Positions 17,805 through 26,786 of a stretch of DNA of 64,000 bases are shown piece after piece. How positions within the stretch are numbered: position 1 is the stretch's first letter; the number at the start of each line of letters is the position of its first letter. Location: assembly GCF_022267515.1 (NCBI RefSeq), contig NZ_JAKFGB010000020.1, positions 62,001-126,000 of the forward strand, in the 5' to 3' direction. Source of the stretch: Rubinisphaera margarita. Its GTDB lineage: Bacteria > Planctomycetota > Planctomycetia > Planctomycetales > Planctomycetaceae. The position numbers and the translations under genes were made by a program. A model generated the notes under the pieces. It was given only the letters and a program-made list of their open reading frames with translations. It had not been told where the DNA came from and made no database searches.

Positions 17805-19709
17805 ATGGGTGTCAAGTTTGCCGGGTCGCGCGCCGTCGATGACCGGCGTCGCCGACGGCTCGTAAGTGAGAACGAGAATCTTCCGGAAGCTCCTCAGAAA
17901 GCGAGCCGTTCGGGGGGATATTGGCATATTCGTCGACTCGATGAAGAATCGTACGATCGCCCCCGTTCGCCCATCGCCAGCCTGATTCCTTTTAATCCGG
18001 TTCGCATCTGGCTGATCTGCTGCGCTTTGCCAGTCGCGATGCTGGCTCTGGTGCTGATCAGCGCCACGTGGCCGCTGCCTGCTGGCCACCCGCTTCGTGT
18101 GTCGCTCGATTTGCAATCCGGACACATCTGGCGATTCCTGACCGGATTGATGCTCCTGGCCTGTGCTTCGGCCTGCTGGTTGATCAGCTGGTTTCGGGCG
18201 GCGAGCGTGAACGACTTTGAAGGATGTTTCAAATCCTGGTATTGGTCCGGCTGGGCGTTTGCCATCATCGGGATCGCGGCCGGATGTGAGCTGCACAGCA
18301 TTTGCAGTTCCATGGTCGCCAGTTACACCCGCATTGAAGTTCCGCTGCTTTGTGCGCTGCTGTGGCTGGTTCCGGTCGCGGGGATCATGGTGGAACCGGT
18401 CCGCGCTTTTACCCGGGAAATGTGGCATTGCCGCCGCAGTTGGCTGATGCTGTTGCTCTGCGCGAATTCCGCCGTCATCTACACCTACGCGGAGTGGATG
18501 CGGTTTCAACCGGAATACCGCACGTTTCTGGATGTCATCGGGACGATCCTCGCCGCCACGGCGCTCCTGACGCCCACGCTCATGTTCTCGGCTCTGGTTT
18601 CTCAGACGCATTATGTGATGTACGTCTCTTCCGATCCGGTTCGCAAACGACAGAGCTGGTTGTTCGTCGGGATGCTGCAGGGTTTTGCGAGCCTGGCTGA
18701 AGGACTACGTTCGCTGGGCGACCGCCGTCGCATGTCGATCACGGAAGAAGACGCTGCCGAGGAGCAGTCGGAACCTGAAGAGACAGTGGCTCTGAAATCG
18801 CGTCGCCGGAAAGCCGTCGCCGCAGAGGACAATGAAGTTGAAGAGAAGAAACCAGCCCGACGGAAGCGGAACAAGCCAGTTGAACCGGCGGCTTCTGAAT
18901 CCGAGTCGGAAGACGATGGTCAGGAATCAGACGGAGAGGTTCGTCCTGCTCGTCGAGGGATGATGTCCCGCCTGTTCGGTGCCCGGACAGCGGCGGTTTC
19001 CGAAGAGGATGACGCTCAGCCAACGCGGGCAGAACTTCGACGTCAGGCTCGCGAAGCGAAAAAGGCGGAGAAAGCGGCGAAGGCCGCGGCTCGTGCCGAA
19101 GAAGCTGCCAGGAAAGTCGAAGAAGCCAAAGCGGCTCGTGCCGCCAAACTGGCTCAAGCCGAGGAGTCCCGTAAAACGGCCATCGCGGCAAAGGAAGAGG
19201 CCAAACGATCGGCGGAAGCCAAAAAGGAAGAGGCTCGTCTCGCCGTGGAAGCGAAACGCGAAGAGGCCCGACTGGCCGCAGAAGCAAAGAAGGAAGAAGC
19301 TCGTCAGGCCGCTGAAGCCCGAAAACAGGAAGAAGCTCAGCGAGCCGAGGAAGCCCGTCACGCCGCCGAGCAGAAGGCTGCTGAACGTGCCTCCCGGAAG
19401 AAGCCTCGTATTCGCGTCAAGAGCGCGGCTCGAGTCGAAGAGAACGACGAGTCGAACGCCGAGGATTCTCCCGTTCAGCAGAAGCCCGTCGATAAGAAGC
19501 CTGTCGCGGCGAAGAAACCGGTTTACGATGACTTCCCGCAGTCGGACGACGACTACGATGATGACGATGACCAGCAGGGCTCGATCGACATGGAGAACTA
19601 TATCGGAGGGGAGCGGCTCGACCCGAATTCTCTGAAAGGCCTGAGCAAGAAGGAGCGTCGCCGGCTGCGAAAACTGCATCGCGATGAACAACGGGCCAAA
19701 GCCGGCTGA
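17805..19709 (+). CDS. Polytopic membrane protein with long TolA-like Ala/Lys/Glu coiled coil, 634 aa
   Basis: Function not recognised. The first ~300 residues hold an N-terminal basic segment and about six to eight hydrophobic helices (e.g. VRIWLICCALPVAMLALVLI). The next ~330 are soluble and charged. Residues about 395-545 are a long helix with TolA-like repeats such as KKEEARLAAEA; the repeated EEAR/AAEA units are near-perfect 11-residue periods. An acidic patch DDDYDDDDDQQ and a basic C-terminus with KKERRRLRKL follow. Possibly a scaffold linking membrane to periplasm or cytoplasm. AGGGAAGG precedes the ATG. Confidence 0.65.
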   Translation: MGVKFAGSRAVDDRRRRRLVSENENLPEAPQKASRSGGYWHIRRLDEESYDRPRSPIASLIPFNPVRIWLICCALPVAMLALVLISATWPLPAGHPLRVSLDLQSGHIWRFLTGLMLLACASACWLISWFRAASVNDFEGCFKSWYWSGWAFAIIGIAAGCELHSICSSMVASYTRIEVPLLCALLWLVPVAGIMVEPVRAFTREMWHCRRSWLMLLLCANSAVIYTYAEWMRFQPEYRTFLDVIGTILAATALLTPTLMFSALVSQTHYVMYVSSDPVRKRQSWLFVGMLQGFASLAEGLRSLGDRRRMSITEEDAAEEQSEPEETVALKSRRRKAVAAEDNEVEEKKPARRKRNKPVEPAASESESEDDGQESDGEVRPARRGMMSRLFGARTAAVSEEDDAQPTRAELRRQAREAKKAEKAAKAAARAEEAARKVEEAKAARAAKLAQAEESRKTAIAAKEEAKRSAEAKKEEARLAVEAKREEARLAAEAKKEEARQAAEARKQEEAQRAEEARHAAEQKAAERASRKKPRIRVKSAARVEENDESNAEDSPVQQKPVDKKPVAAKKPVYDDFPQSDDDYDDDDDQQGSIDMENYIGGERLDPNSLKGLSKKERRRLRKLHRDEQRAKAG

Positions 19710-19825
19710 TCGATGTCGGTCGTTTCTTTCCGAACCTGAGGTGACGAGCTAAGATGCACGAGTAAGCCACGGAAGCTCGATTCGGTGGCAGACTGTGATT
19801 CTCTCGGAAAGAAGCGACGCGTCGG

Positions 19826-20671
19826 ATGCCTGAGAATAGCGTTGAAGTCGGATCCTTTCGGTGCGGACATGGCGAGCCGCTGTTGTTCATCCTGGGTCCG
19901 TGTGTGATCGAATCGCGGGAAATGATTCTCGATGTCGCCGGTCAGATCCGCGACATCGCCGATGAGCTTGGCGTGAATGTGATTTTCAAGTCGAGTTTCG
20001 ACAAGGCGAATCGGACCAGTATCGAGAGCTTTCGTGGACCTGGTCTCGAAAAGGGACTGGAGATTCTGCAGGCGGTCACGGACAAGTACGAACTGCAGAC
20101 CACGACCGATATTCATCTGCCCGAACAGGCCGCCCCGGCGGCGAAGGTCTGTCGGATTCTGCAGATTCCGGCGTTTCTGGCCCGCCAGACCGACCTGCTG
20201 GTCGCCGCGTCGGAATCGACGCTCGCCAATGATGGCGTGATCAACGTCAAGAAGCCGCAGTTCATTGCTCCGGCCGATATTCAACACGTTGTCAACAAGT
20301 GCAGAGAAGCCGGGCAGTCGAAGGTTCTGCTGACGGAACGTGGCACGACGTTCGGGTACGGGCATCTGGTCAACGATATGCAGGCCATTCCGTTGATGCA
20401 GGACACCGGCTGTCCCGTGGTGTTTGATGCGACTCACAGTGTCCAGCGACCGGGCGGCAAAACGACCGGTGGCAACCGGAAAATGATCCCGCCTCTGGCG
20501 CGTGCGGCGGTCGCCGCAGGAGCAGACGCGGTGTTCATGGAGACACATCCGAATCCCGATTCGGCTCCCAGCGATGGACCAAACATGCTGCCTCTCAAGG
20601 ATTTGAGAGAGATTATCCAACAGTTGGCGCAAATTCGCGTACTTGTCAACGAGTGGTCGAAGTCCGCCTGA
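19826..20671 (+). CDS. kdsA: 3-deoxy-8-phosphooctulonate synthase (Kdo-8-P synthase)
   Basis: Condenses arabinose 5-phosphate with phosphoenolpyruvate to Kdo-8-P, the committed step to the Kdo of lipopolysaccharide core. 281 aa, standard length. Motifs are FKSSFDKANRTSIESFRGPG (PEP/A5P-binding loop), LLTERGTTFGYGHLV, and FDATHSVQRPGG. Presence of kdsA argues for an LPS-bearing outer membrane. It ends 88 bp before the lipoprotein gene. Confidence 0.96.
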   Translation: MPENSVEVGSFRCGHGEPLLFILGPCVIESREMILDVAGQIRDIADELGVNVIFKSSFDKANRTSIESFRGPGLEKGLEILQAVTDKYELQTTTDIHLPEQAAPAAKVCRILQIPAFLARQTDLLVAASESTLANDGVINVKKPQFIAPADIQHVVNKCREAGQSKVLLTERGTTFGYGHLVNDMQAIPLMQDTGCPVVFDATHSVQRPGGKTTGGNRKMIPPLARAAVAAGADAVFMETHPNPDSAPSDGPNMLPLKDLREIIQQLAQIRVLVNEWSKSA

Positions 20672-20759
20672 AGGCTCGATCGTCCGTCAATCCTGTAAAG
20701 CCGTCGGGCTGCCTCGACGGTTTCCCTTTCCGAGACATCAGCAGAGCTGTAACGACATC

Positions 20760-22433
20760 ATGGCGCGGCACCTTCGAACGACGTTCCGCTGGAGCTTTCC
20801 AGTGGTGATGATGCTGGCGGTTCTGGGCTGCCAGAACCAGGATGAGAATCCGAAATCACAGACGGAAGAGAAAACCGGCTCCAGCCAGGCCCGCGAGAAT
20901 CTGGAACGACGGCGGATCTGTAAGGCCAATCTCGACAAGGTCTATCAGATTCTGCGCCCCAGTGCGGAGAATATGGACAGCGAACCGACCTCGGCTCTGG
21001 TCATTCTGAACCAGTGGTTCGGCAGCTGTGCCGAGATGCCGGATGGGCAGCTCGATGTCTCGGCTCCGGCGTTCGCGAGTCTCAACGACGAAGAAGCACT
21101 GGGCAGTCTGAATAATCCGTCGGCATCCATAGCTGATATTCACTATCTCCGCGATCAGCTGCTGATGCGGCAGATGGTCACCGAAGTCGTCAAGTTCTCG
21201 CCGACCGACGTAGAGAAGGTGCGGGCTGTTATGGAGTACGTGCGGCGGAATCTTCCGATCGACGAGCTCCTCATCGACGGTCGACTTGCCACCGCTGGAC
21301 TGCTTCCTCAGGAAACGCTCGACCAGCTGAATCCGTTCAGCATTCCCCGGGCTCTTCAGGATGTCGCCCTGGCGGGACGCGGCCTGCCTTACGATCGCAT
21401 CTGGATGGCGGCTTCGATGTTGCGGCAACTCAATATTGAATCGCTGCTGCTCACCCACGACGCCGATCTGACATTGCGGCCCGAGGTTCCCGCTCTGCTG
21501 TTGATTCCGCTCGAATCACAGCTGGTTGTCTTCTGTCCGCAACTCGGCATCGAAATTCGGCCTGAAGGCGACGCCGAAGCCTGGGAGCTGGCCACGTTCA
21601 ACGCCGATTTGAAGAATCTGTTTGCCGGTCTGGATCAGGTGACCTGGCCGGAAGATTCTCCAATCACGCGGATGAAAAACGCCGACTGGACCACAGCAAA
21701 GGTGATGTTGCCAGTCGCGCCGATCTCGGCTTCACCGCGGATGGAAGCGCTTCAACTGGACTTCGTCGGCGACATGGCCTGCAATCTGCACCAGTCTGCG
21801 GCCATTCACGGCGACGACGGACTGAAGAAATCGCTGGGATCGATCATCGGTGACCGGGAGATTGAGTACTGGCCGTATCCGCATCGGATGTATACCGGCC
21901 TGCTTGATCCGACGGACGAAGAAGCCCGATTGCGACAGTTGACGGTCGCGACGCTGCTCAAGGAAGTCCAGTCGATCCGGGCCAGTCAGGATCAGAATGA
22001 ACAGACTTCGTATCGGGTGAGCATGGAGCGGAAGATGCTTAAAGCTCGCGTCGAACAACTCATCGCCCGCGATGTCGAAGCGCTTCAGACCTACATGCGG
22101 ATCCGACTGCAATTCCGGGTGCCGGGGCAGGGGGCTCAGGTCGAGCTCGAGAACCTGATGCGGTTCCTGCAGGCTGAAGATGCTCACTACTGGAGTGCAG
22201 TCGCTCAGTTTGAAACGGAGCAGTACCGTTCGGCCGGCGATACGCTGCAGAACTATCTGGAACGGTATCAGCAGGGGCACTGGGTGCAGTCGGCGCGAAT
22301 GTTGTGGGCCGAAGCGGAAGCCGCCGAAGGGAATCCTCAGCGAGCGATCGAAATCCTTCAACAGGGCGAACTGCAGGAGGACCAGAAAGTCCGCCGGGAA
22401 CTTCTGATCCAGAAATGGAAGCCGGCAAACTAG
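20760..22433 (+). CDS. Lipoprotein with transglutaminase-like segment and C-terminal TPR-like repeat
   Basis: 557 aa from the ATG at 20760. The N-terminal hydrophobic signal ends in VLGC, a plausible lipobox, so the mature protein probably starts CQNQDENPKS and is lipid-anchored. Around residues 190-250 the order 'VRAVMEYVRRNL ... ALQDVALAGRGLPYDRIWMAASMLRQLNIESLLL' resembles the core of transglutaminase-like folds. However, the usual catalytic Cys position reads Gly/Leu, so enzymatic activity is doubtful. The last ~80 residues look like a TPR-type tally repeat (AQFETEQYRSAGDTLQNYL). Weak similarity only. Confidence 0.6.
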   Translation: MARHLRTTFRWSFPVVMMLAVLGCQNQDENPKSQTEEKTGSSQARENLERRRICKANLDKVYQILRPSAENMDSEPTSALVILNQWFGSCAEMPDGQLDVSAPAFASLNDEEALGSLNNPSASIADIHYLRDQLLMRQMVTEVVKFSPTDVEKVRAVMEYVRRNLPIDELLIDGRLATAGLLPQETLDQLNPFSIPRALQDVALAGRGLPYDRIWMAASMLRQLNIESLLLTHDADLTLRPEVPALLLIPLESQLVVFCPQLGIEIRPEGDAEAWELATFNADLKNLFAGLDQVTWPEDSPITRMKNADWTTAKVMLPVAPISASPRMEALQLDFVGDMACNLHQSAAIHGDDGLKKSLGSIIGDREIEYWPYPHRMYTGLLDPTDEEARLRQLTVATLLKEVQSIRASQDQNEQTSYRVSMERKMLKARVEQLIARDVEALQTYMRIRLQFRVPGQGAQVELENLMRFLQAEDAHYWSAVAQFETEQYRSAGDTLQNYLERYQQGHWVQSARMLWAEAEAAEGNPQRAIEILQQGELQEDQKVRRELLIQKWKPAN

Positions 22434-22592
22434 TCCCCGAGCGGCTCAGTCGGTTCTCCGAGGACGCGGATTATTCGACTCTGAACGTTACACCCTCACC
22501 AGGTTTGTGCAGGCCGAAAGCATACAACGATTACCCGGTTTCTGATTCAGCAATGGTTTCTCCTGGCGCTCGCGATACTTCTGCCCGCCGGA

Positions 22593-23528
22593 GTGGTGCT
22601 TGGTCAACAGGTCCCCGGCCTGGATCAGTTCGTCCGCGAGTCGGTCAACACCAGTGTCATCGTCTTCTTCGTGCTCTTCGGCATGGCGTTCACGCTCCCG
22701 ACCGGGAACATCCGCACGATCGCCTCCCGGCCGACTGGTGTGATTGCCGCGATGCTGATCAATACGGCGCTACTGCCGTTAATCAGCTGGGGGCTGGTCA
22801 GCGTCGTTCCGCTGGGACCGTTTTCCTCAGGGTTGCTCATCCTCGCCGCCGTGCCAACGACGCTGGCTTCCGCGGCGGTCTGGACGCGGAAAGCGGGCGG
22901 AAACGATGCGATCCCGCTGATCGTCACGCTGGTCTCGAACGCGCTCTGTTTTCTGACCGTGCCATTCTGGCTGACGCTGACACTTGGTCAGTCCGTCCCG
23001 ATTGAGCCTGTTCCGCTCATTCAACGCCTGTTGATTGTCGCTGTGCTGCCGATGTTACTTGGACAGTGCTGCCGCGCGATCCCCGCGATGGCTCGTTTCG
23101 CCACCGAGCGGAAAACGATGATTGGATCGGTCGCTCAAATTGGCATTCTGACCATCATCTTCGTGACGTCGATTCGCACCGGACCGATCTTCGACAGTCA
23201 TGCCGAGGGATTGTCGCTGCTGCAGTTCGTCATCGTGTTTTTCTGCGGGCTCTTTATTCACCTCGTTGGATTGGCGGCTGGCTGGGGACTGGCCCGAGCC
23301 TGGAAGTGTGACTGCGCCGATGCGATTGGTGTGGCGTTCTCAGCAAGTCAGAAGACACTGCCGATTGCGATTGAAGTCGCCACGGCTCCACTGATTCTGG
23401 CGAGCGGAATTTCTCCCGTCGCGATCATGCCGCCTCTGATCTACCACGCGACACAACTGGTTGTCGATACGTTGATGATTGCCAAGTTCCGCAAAACGTG
23501 TTCTGATAACGCGGCAACGAATCCGTAA
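22593..23528 (+). CDS. Bile acid:sodium symporter (SBF/BASS)-like transporter, start unresolved
   Basis: Polytopic transporter with about nine to ten helices, 311 aa from GTG at 22593. Family features include a first half with FFVLFGMAFTLPTG, a conserved polar helix AAVPTTLASAAVWTRKAGGNDAI, and a late helix FSASQKTLPIAIEVA, matching the SBF-like (PF13593) layout of a discontinuous-helix transporter. Translation of the open frame upstream of 22593 gives another hydrophobic helix (RFLIQQWFLLALAILLPAGVV) that belongs to helix 1. The true start is therefore further left, between the stop at 22482 and 22560, where no ATG, GTG or TTG is in frame. A rare ATT/CTG start or a sequence error is possible. 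The substrate may be an organic anion. Confidence 0.8.
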   Translation: MVLGQQVPGLDQFVRESVNTSVIVFFVLFGMAFTLPTGNIRTIASRPTGVIAAMLINTALLPLISWGLVSVVPLGPFSSGLLILAAVPTTLASAAVWTRKAGGNDAIPLIVTLVSNALCFLTVPFWLTLTLGQSVPIEPVPLIQRLLIVAVLPMLLGQCCRAIPAMARFATERKTMIGSVAQIGILTIIFVTSIRTGPIFDSHAEGLSLLQFVIVFFCGLFIHLVGLAAGWGLARAWKCDCADAIGVAFSASQKTLPIAIEVATAPLILASGISPVAIMPPLIYHATQLVVDTLMIAKFRKTCSDNAATNP

Positions 23529-23578
23529 TCGATCGTTGTGCGTGTGATCTGCTGAACCGTGCTGGAAAAGGGACCCTC

Positions 23579-24451
23579 ATGAAGCGTTTGACCGGGAATG
23601 TGTTCTGTTTTGTCGCGGCCTGTCTGCTCGCGGCTTCTGTTGTTCAGGCGGCTGATCAGGAAAAGCCGCGCGTGCTGATGGTCACCCAGAGTCAGGGGTT
23701 TGTGCACAACCCGGTGAAACGGGCGGACAAGACGCTGGCAACTTCGGAAGTGGCCATGATCCAGCTGGGACAGAAGTCGGGCCTTTACGAGATCGACTGC
23801 ACGCAGGATTGTGCCGCCGACTTCACGAAGGAGAACCTGCAGAATTACAACATCGTCATGTTCTACACAACGGGGGCTCTGCCGATCGCCCCGGAAGATC
23901 GCGATTACTTCATCAACGACTGGCTCAAGCAGCCCGGCCACGGTTTCATCGGCTTCCATTCGGCTGCCGATACCTATCGGGCTGGGGATCCCAAGAAGAA
24001 CGAAGAGTATCGCTGGTACTGGGACATGGTCGGCGGCACATTCTCAGGGCATCCCTGGAACGCCGGAGCGACTGTGACGATGACTGTGCACGATCCGGAA
24101 CATCCGACGATGCAGCCGTTCGGCCAGGAATTTACCCATCAGGACGAGATTTATCAGTACGTGAACTGGCAGCCGGAAAAGGTCCGGGTCCTGATGAGCC
24201 TGGACATGTCCCGCTGCACTCCCCAGAAGCCGTATCACGTTCCGGTCGCCTGGGTGAAGAACTGGGGCCAGGGCAAGGTCTACTTCAATAACCTGGGCCA
24301 CCGCGACGAGACATGGACCAACGAAGCCTTTTTGACGTCGGTCGCGAATGCCGTGCGTTGGATCGATGGACAGGTGGAAGGCTCGGCGGAACCGAATCCC
24401 GAAGTCTCGGCTGCCGAGGAAGTTAAGGCCCGCAAAGTCGCCATAGAATAG
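23579..24451 (+). CDS. Secreted ThuA domain protein (trehalose-utilisation family)
   Basis: 290 aa. Signal peptide with probable cleavage at VVQA-AD (about residue 25). The ThuA domain is a glutamine-amidotransferase-like fold: PRVLMVTQSQGFVHNPV at the start, YNIVMFYTTGALP, GFIGFHSAADTYR, and the terminal GKVYFNNLGHRDETW. ThuA-like proteins often accompany sugar or oxidoreductase genes in planctomycetes; the reaction is not established. Expected in the periplasm. Confidence 0.88.
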   Translation: MKRLTGNVFCFVAACLLAASVVQAADQEKPRVLMVTQSQGFVHNPVKRADKTLATSEVAMIQLGQKSGLYEIDCTQDCAADFTKENLQNYNIVMFYTTGALPIAPEDRDYFINDWLKQPGHGFIGFHSAADTYRAGDPKKNEEYRWYWDMVGGTFSGHPWNAGATVTMTVHDPEHPTMQPFGQEFTHQDEIYQYVNWQPEKVRVLMSLDMSRCTPQKPYHVPVAWVKNWGQGKVYFNNLGHRDETWTNEAFLTSVANAVRWIDGQVEGSAEPNPEVSAAEEVKARKVAIE

Positions 24452-24519
24452 CGCGACTTGGCGATCCGGGCAGAATTTTCCAATTCTCTGGCTTAAATTT
24501 GGGCTGGGAGGGGCGTAGG

Positions 24520-24549
24520 ATGAGTGACTCGACACCTGTTCTCACCTAA
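24520..24549 (+). promoter_or_regulatory. Possible leader peptide ORF ahead of the secreted repeat protein
   Basis: A strong SD (GGGAGGGG, 24506-24513) sits 6 bases before an ATG at 24520 that reads MSDSTPVLT and stops at 24549. This is 22 bp before the ATG at 24572 of the large gene. The same SD could instead serve the GTG at 24524 in the large frame, so the small ORF is only one reading. Confidence 0.25.
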
Positions 24550-26620
24550 GTTCTTCCCAGGTTCCCTACTTATGCCAGTTGCTACGATTCTCGCTCAGAC
24601 TCTGTCCCGACTGTTCTGCAACGCAAATGGCCGTCGGCAATTCGGTCGTCATTGCTATCAGACCGCTGGCGAAGTGCTCGAAAGCCGGACGCTGCTCGCC
24701 GGCAATGTCGCCATTTCCCTCGAACGCGGCCATATGGAAATCGAAGGGGATGACGCCAGCAACGATGTGCTGATCATTGCCGAGAATGGCAATCTCATCG
24801 CCCGTGGTCTCGATGGCACGACTGTGAATGGTCAGACCGGCGACGTTACGCTGCTGACGAGTGCGACTTCGATCGAGAAGAACCTGAAGGCCCGAATGAA
24901 CGGCGGCGACGATGTCCTCACTCTCAGTGGAGTCTCGTTCGGTCGCAATGCGAAAATCTGGGGTGGATCGGGTAACGACAAGATCGGCCTGAACGATGTC
25001 TTCGTCGGCAACGACCTCCGGATCTGGACGCACAACGGCAACGACGGCGTCTGGCTGAACGATGTCACTGTTGATGATGATCTGCGGCTCGATACCGGTA
25101 AGGGCGACGACATCGTCTTTATCGACAGCACGGCCACCGGCGACGACATGAAGATCATTGCCCGTCGCGGGTCCAACGATATCCGCATCGATTCCACCCA
25201 GGTTGGAGACGATCTCCGCCTGAAGACCGGCAACGGGGCCGATGATGTGGCGATCACCGATTCCACAATTTCGGACGATCTGAAGGTCAAAACCCGATCC
25301 GGCGATGATGTCGTGCAGGTGACGACCACTGCCGTCGGCGACGATCTCAAAGTGAAGGGCGGCCGCGGAACCGATGCCGCCGAAATCGGATCTGATGTGA
25401 CCGTCGGCGATAACTCGGGAACGGGTTCGGTCGAGCAGGGCATTACCGGAACAACAGCCGAAGACCGTCTCGACGATCCGACGACCGGACTGTTCGCCGT
25501 CACCGATGCACTGGCGGCAGAATTTACCAGTCGGATCTCGCCGGCTGATCTGACCCTTACGCTTGACCTGCTGTCGGACAGTGTCGTTCAGTCGAACGGA
25601 ACCCTGCTCACCGATACGGCTGAGTTTGTGATCGAAGGCACGACGACCGCCGGGGCAACCGTTGCCATCGACGCGGACGGCGACGGCGAGTTCGACGACG
25701 GAACCGACATTGCCGACGCAACCGGCCTGTTCTCGATCACCACCACGCTGACGAACACAGCCACGAATAACGGTGCCAACCAGATTGCCGTCAAAGCAAC
25801 GGATGCTCTCAATCGCGAAGTCGAAGAAGAGATCGACGTTCACTACGCCATTGGTACGGTTAGCCGCTTCGTGACTTCCGAAGGAACGTTCGATGTCGAA
25901 CTGCTCGATGCCGATGCTCCGATCACCGTGCAGAACTTCCTGAATTATGATGACCGTTACACGAATTCGATCATTCATCGCTCGGCCCGGACTCAAACCG
26001 GGGGCGACTTTGTGATCCAGGGGGGCGGCTTCGTTCTCAATCCGGATCTCCAGCCCGTCGCGACGGACGCGGCTATTCAGAACGAGTTCAACGCAGCGAA
26101 TTCCAACGTTCGTGGCACGCTCTCGATGGCTCTCGGAGCTTCGCCACAATCGGGGACCAGCCAGTGGTTCTTCAATACCACCAATAACGCCTTCCTCGAT
26201 GCCAACCAGCACACGGTCTTCGGCCGCGTGATTGGCACCGGGATGACGGTCGTCGATGCGATTCACGATCTGAATACGTTCGACCTGCGAGGCGTACTGA
26301 ATGAGTCCGCCCTCGGCGAACTTCCGCTCGATGGCTACACGCAGTTGACGGAAACGATTACGGGCACCGTTTCAACGACGCTCGGAAGTGCCACGCTGAC
26401 CGGAACCGGGACGGCGTTTACGACCGAGTTAAATGCCGGTCAGCAGATCCTGATCGGTGATGAAATCTTCTCCGTGCAGAGCATCACCAGCGACACCGAA
26501 CTGACGTTGAACGTCGCCGCCCCTGAAGCCGTGACTGACGAAACGGTCCGCACGGATGCCGAGCCGGCTGACGATGAGTATGTGACAATCACGGACATCA
26601 ACAACGCCCTGTTCAGCTAA
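24524..26620 (+). CDS. Secreted planctomycetal surface protein: LESRTLLAG motif, 22-residue beta-solenoid repeats, C-terminal cyclophilin
   Basis: 698 aa from GTG at 24524 (strong SD); an ATG at 24572 gives 682 aa and is a credible alternative. The motif LESRTLLAG at residues 52-60 is the N-terminal sorting-type motif common on planctomycete extracellular proteins. Residues 140-293 are seven tandem 22-residue units marked by GDDLK/R...G.DDV..., probably a beta-solenoid and possibly Ca-binding. Residues about 340-440 look like an Ig-like domain. Residues 447-582 are a cyclophilin-type peptidyl-prolyl isomerase (IIHR, FVIQGGG, GTSQWFF, HTVFGRVI). A C-terminal beta tail follows. Confidence 0.85.
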   Translation: MTRHLFSPKFFPGSLLMPVATILAQTLSRLFCNANGRRQFGRHCYQTAGEVLESRTLLAGNVAISLERGHMEIEGDDASNDVLIIAENGNLIARGLDGTTVNGQTGDVTLLTSATSIEKNLKARMNGGDDVLTLSGVSFGRNAKIWGGSGNDKIGLNDVFVGNDLRIWTHNGNDGVWLNDVTVDDDLRLDTGKGDDIVFIDSTATGDDMKIIARRGSNDIRIDSTQVGDDLRLKTGNGADDVAITDSTISDDLKVKTRSGDDVVQVTTTAVGDDLKVKGGRGTDAAEIGSDVTVGDNSGTGSVEQGITGTTAEDRLDDPTTGLFAVTDALAAEFTSRISPADLTLTLDLLSDSVVQSNGTLLTDTAEFVIEGTTTAGATVAIDADGDGEFDDGTDIADATGLFSITTTLTNTATNNGANQIAVKATDALNREVEEEIDVHYAIGTVSRFVTSEGTFDVELLDADAPITVQNFLNYDDRYTNSIIHRSARTQTGGDFVIQGGGFVLNPDLQPVATDAAIQNEFNAANSNVRGTLSMALGASPQSGTSQWFFNTTNNAFLDANQHTVFGRVIGTGMTVVDAIHDLNTFDLRGVLNESALGELPLDGYTQLTETITGTVSTTLGSATLTGTGTAFTTELNAGQQILIGDEIFSVQSITSDTELTLNVAAPEAVTDETVRTDAEPADDEYVTITDINNALFS

Positions 26621-26646
26621 GTCGAACGGTAAGCTGACAGCGATTC

Positions 26647-26684
26647 AAACGGCCGGAGACTGGTTCAGTCCCGGCCGTTTTTTT
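26647..26684 (+). terminator. Rho-independent terminator of the secreted cyclophilin gene
   Basis: AAACGGCCGG (26647-26656) pairs with CCGGCCGTTT (26671-26680) and runs into seven T (26678-26684). It lies 27 bp after the stop codon. The T-run abuts the left end of the MITE-like repeat. Confidence 0.9.
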
Positions 26685-26786
26685 GAGCATAGTCAAAATT
26701 CGACGGCAGGCATTTGCAGCAGCAAACACAGAAGGGCAGGGGGTTTGCGCCCACGCGACTGCAGGAGAAACATGAAAATGTTCTAT
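26684..26786. mobile_element. MITE-like repeat, copy A (partner at 33905-34006)
   Basis: About 103 bp, sharing an identical 18-mer (CAAAATTCGACGGCAGGC) and extended similarity with copy B. The core contains small stems such as TTTGC-AGCA-GCAAA. The ends (TGAGCAT ... ATGTTCTAT) are a degraded form of the TAGAGCA/TGCTCTA terminal inverted repeats of copy B. No coding capacity. Its right end contributes the TAG stop codon of the neighbouring sulfatase-like gene. Confidence 0.65.

Noticed and set aside
24566..26266. A 566-aa open frame on the minus strand opposite the secreted repeat protein
   Set aside because: It mirrors a regular repeat gene whose plus-strand product has clear domains.
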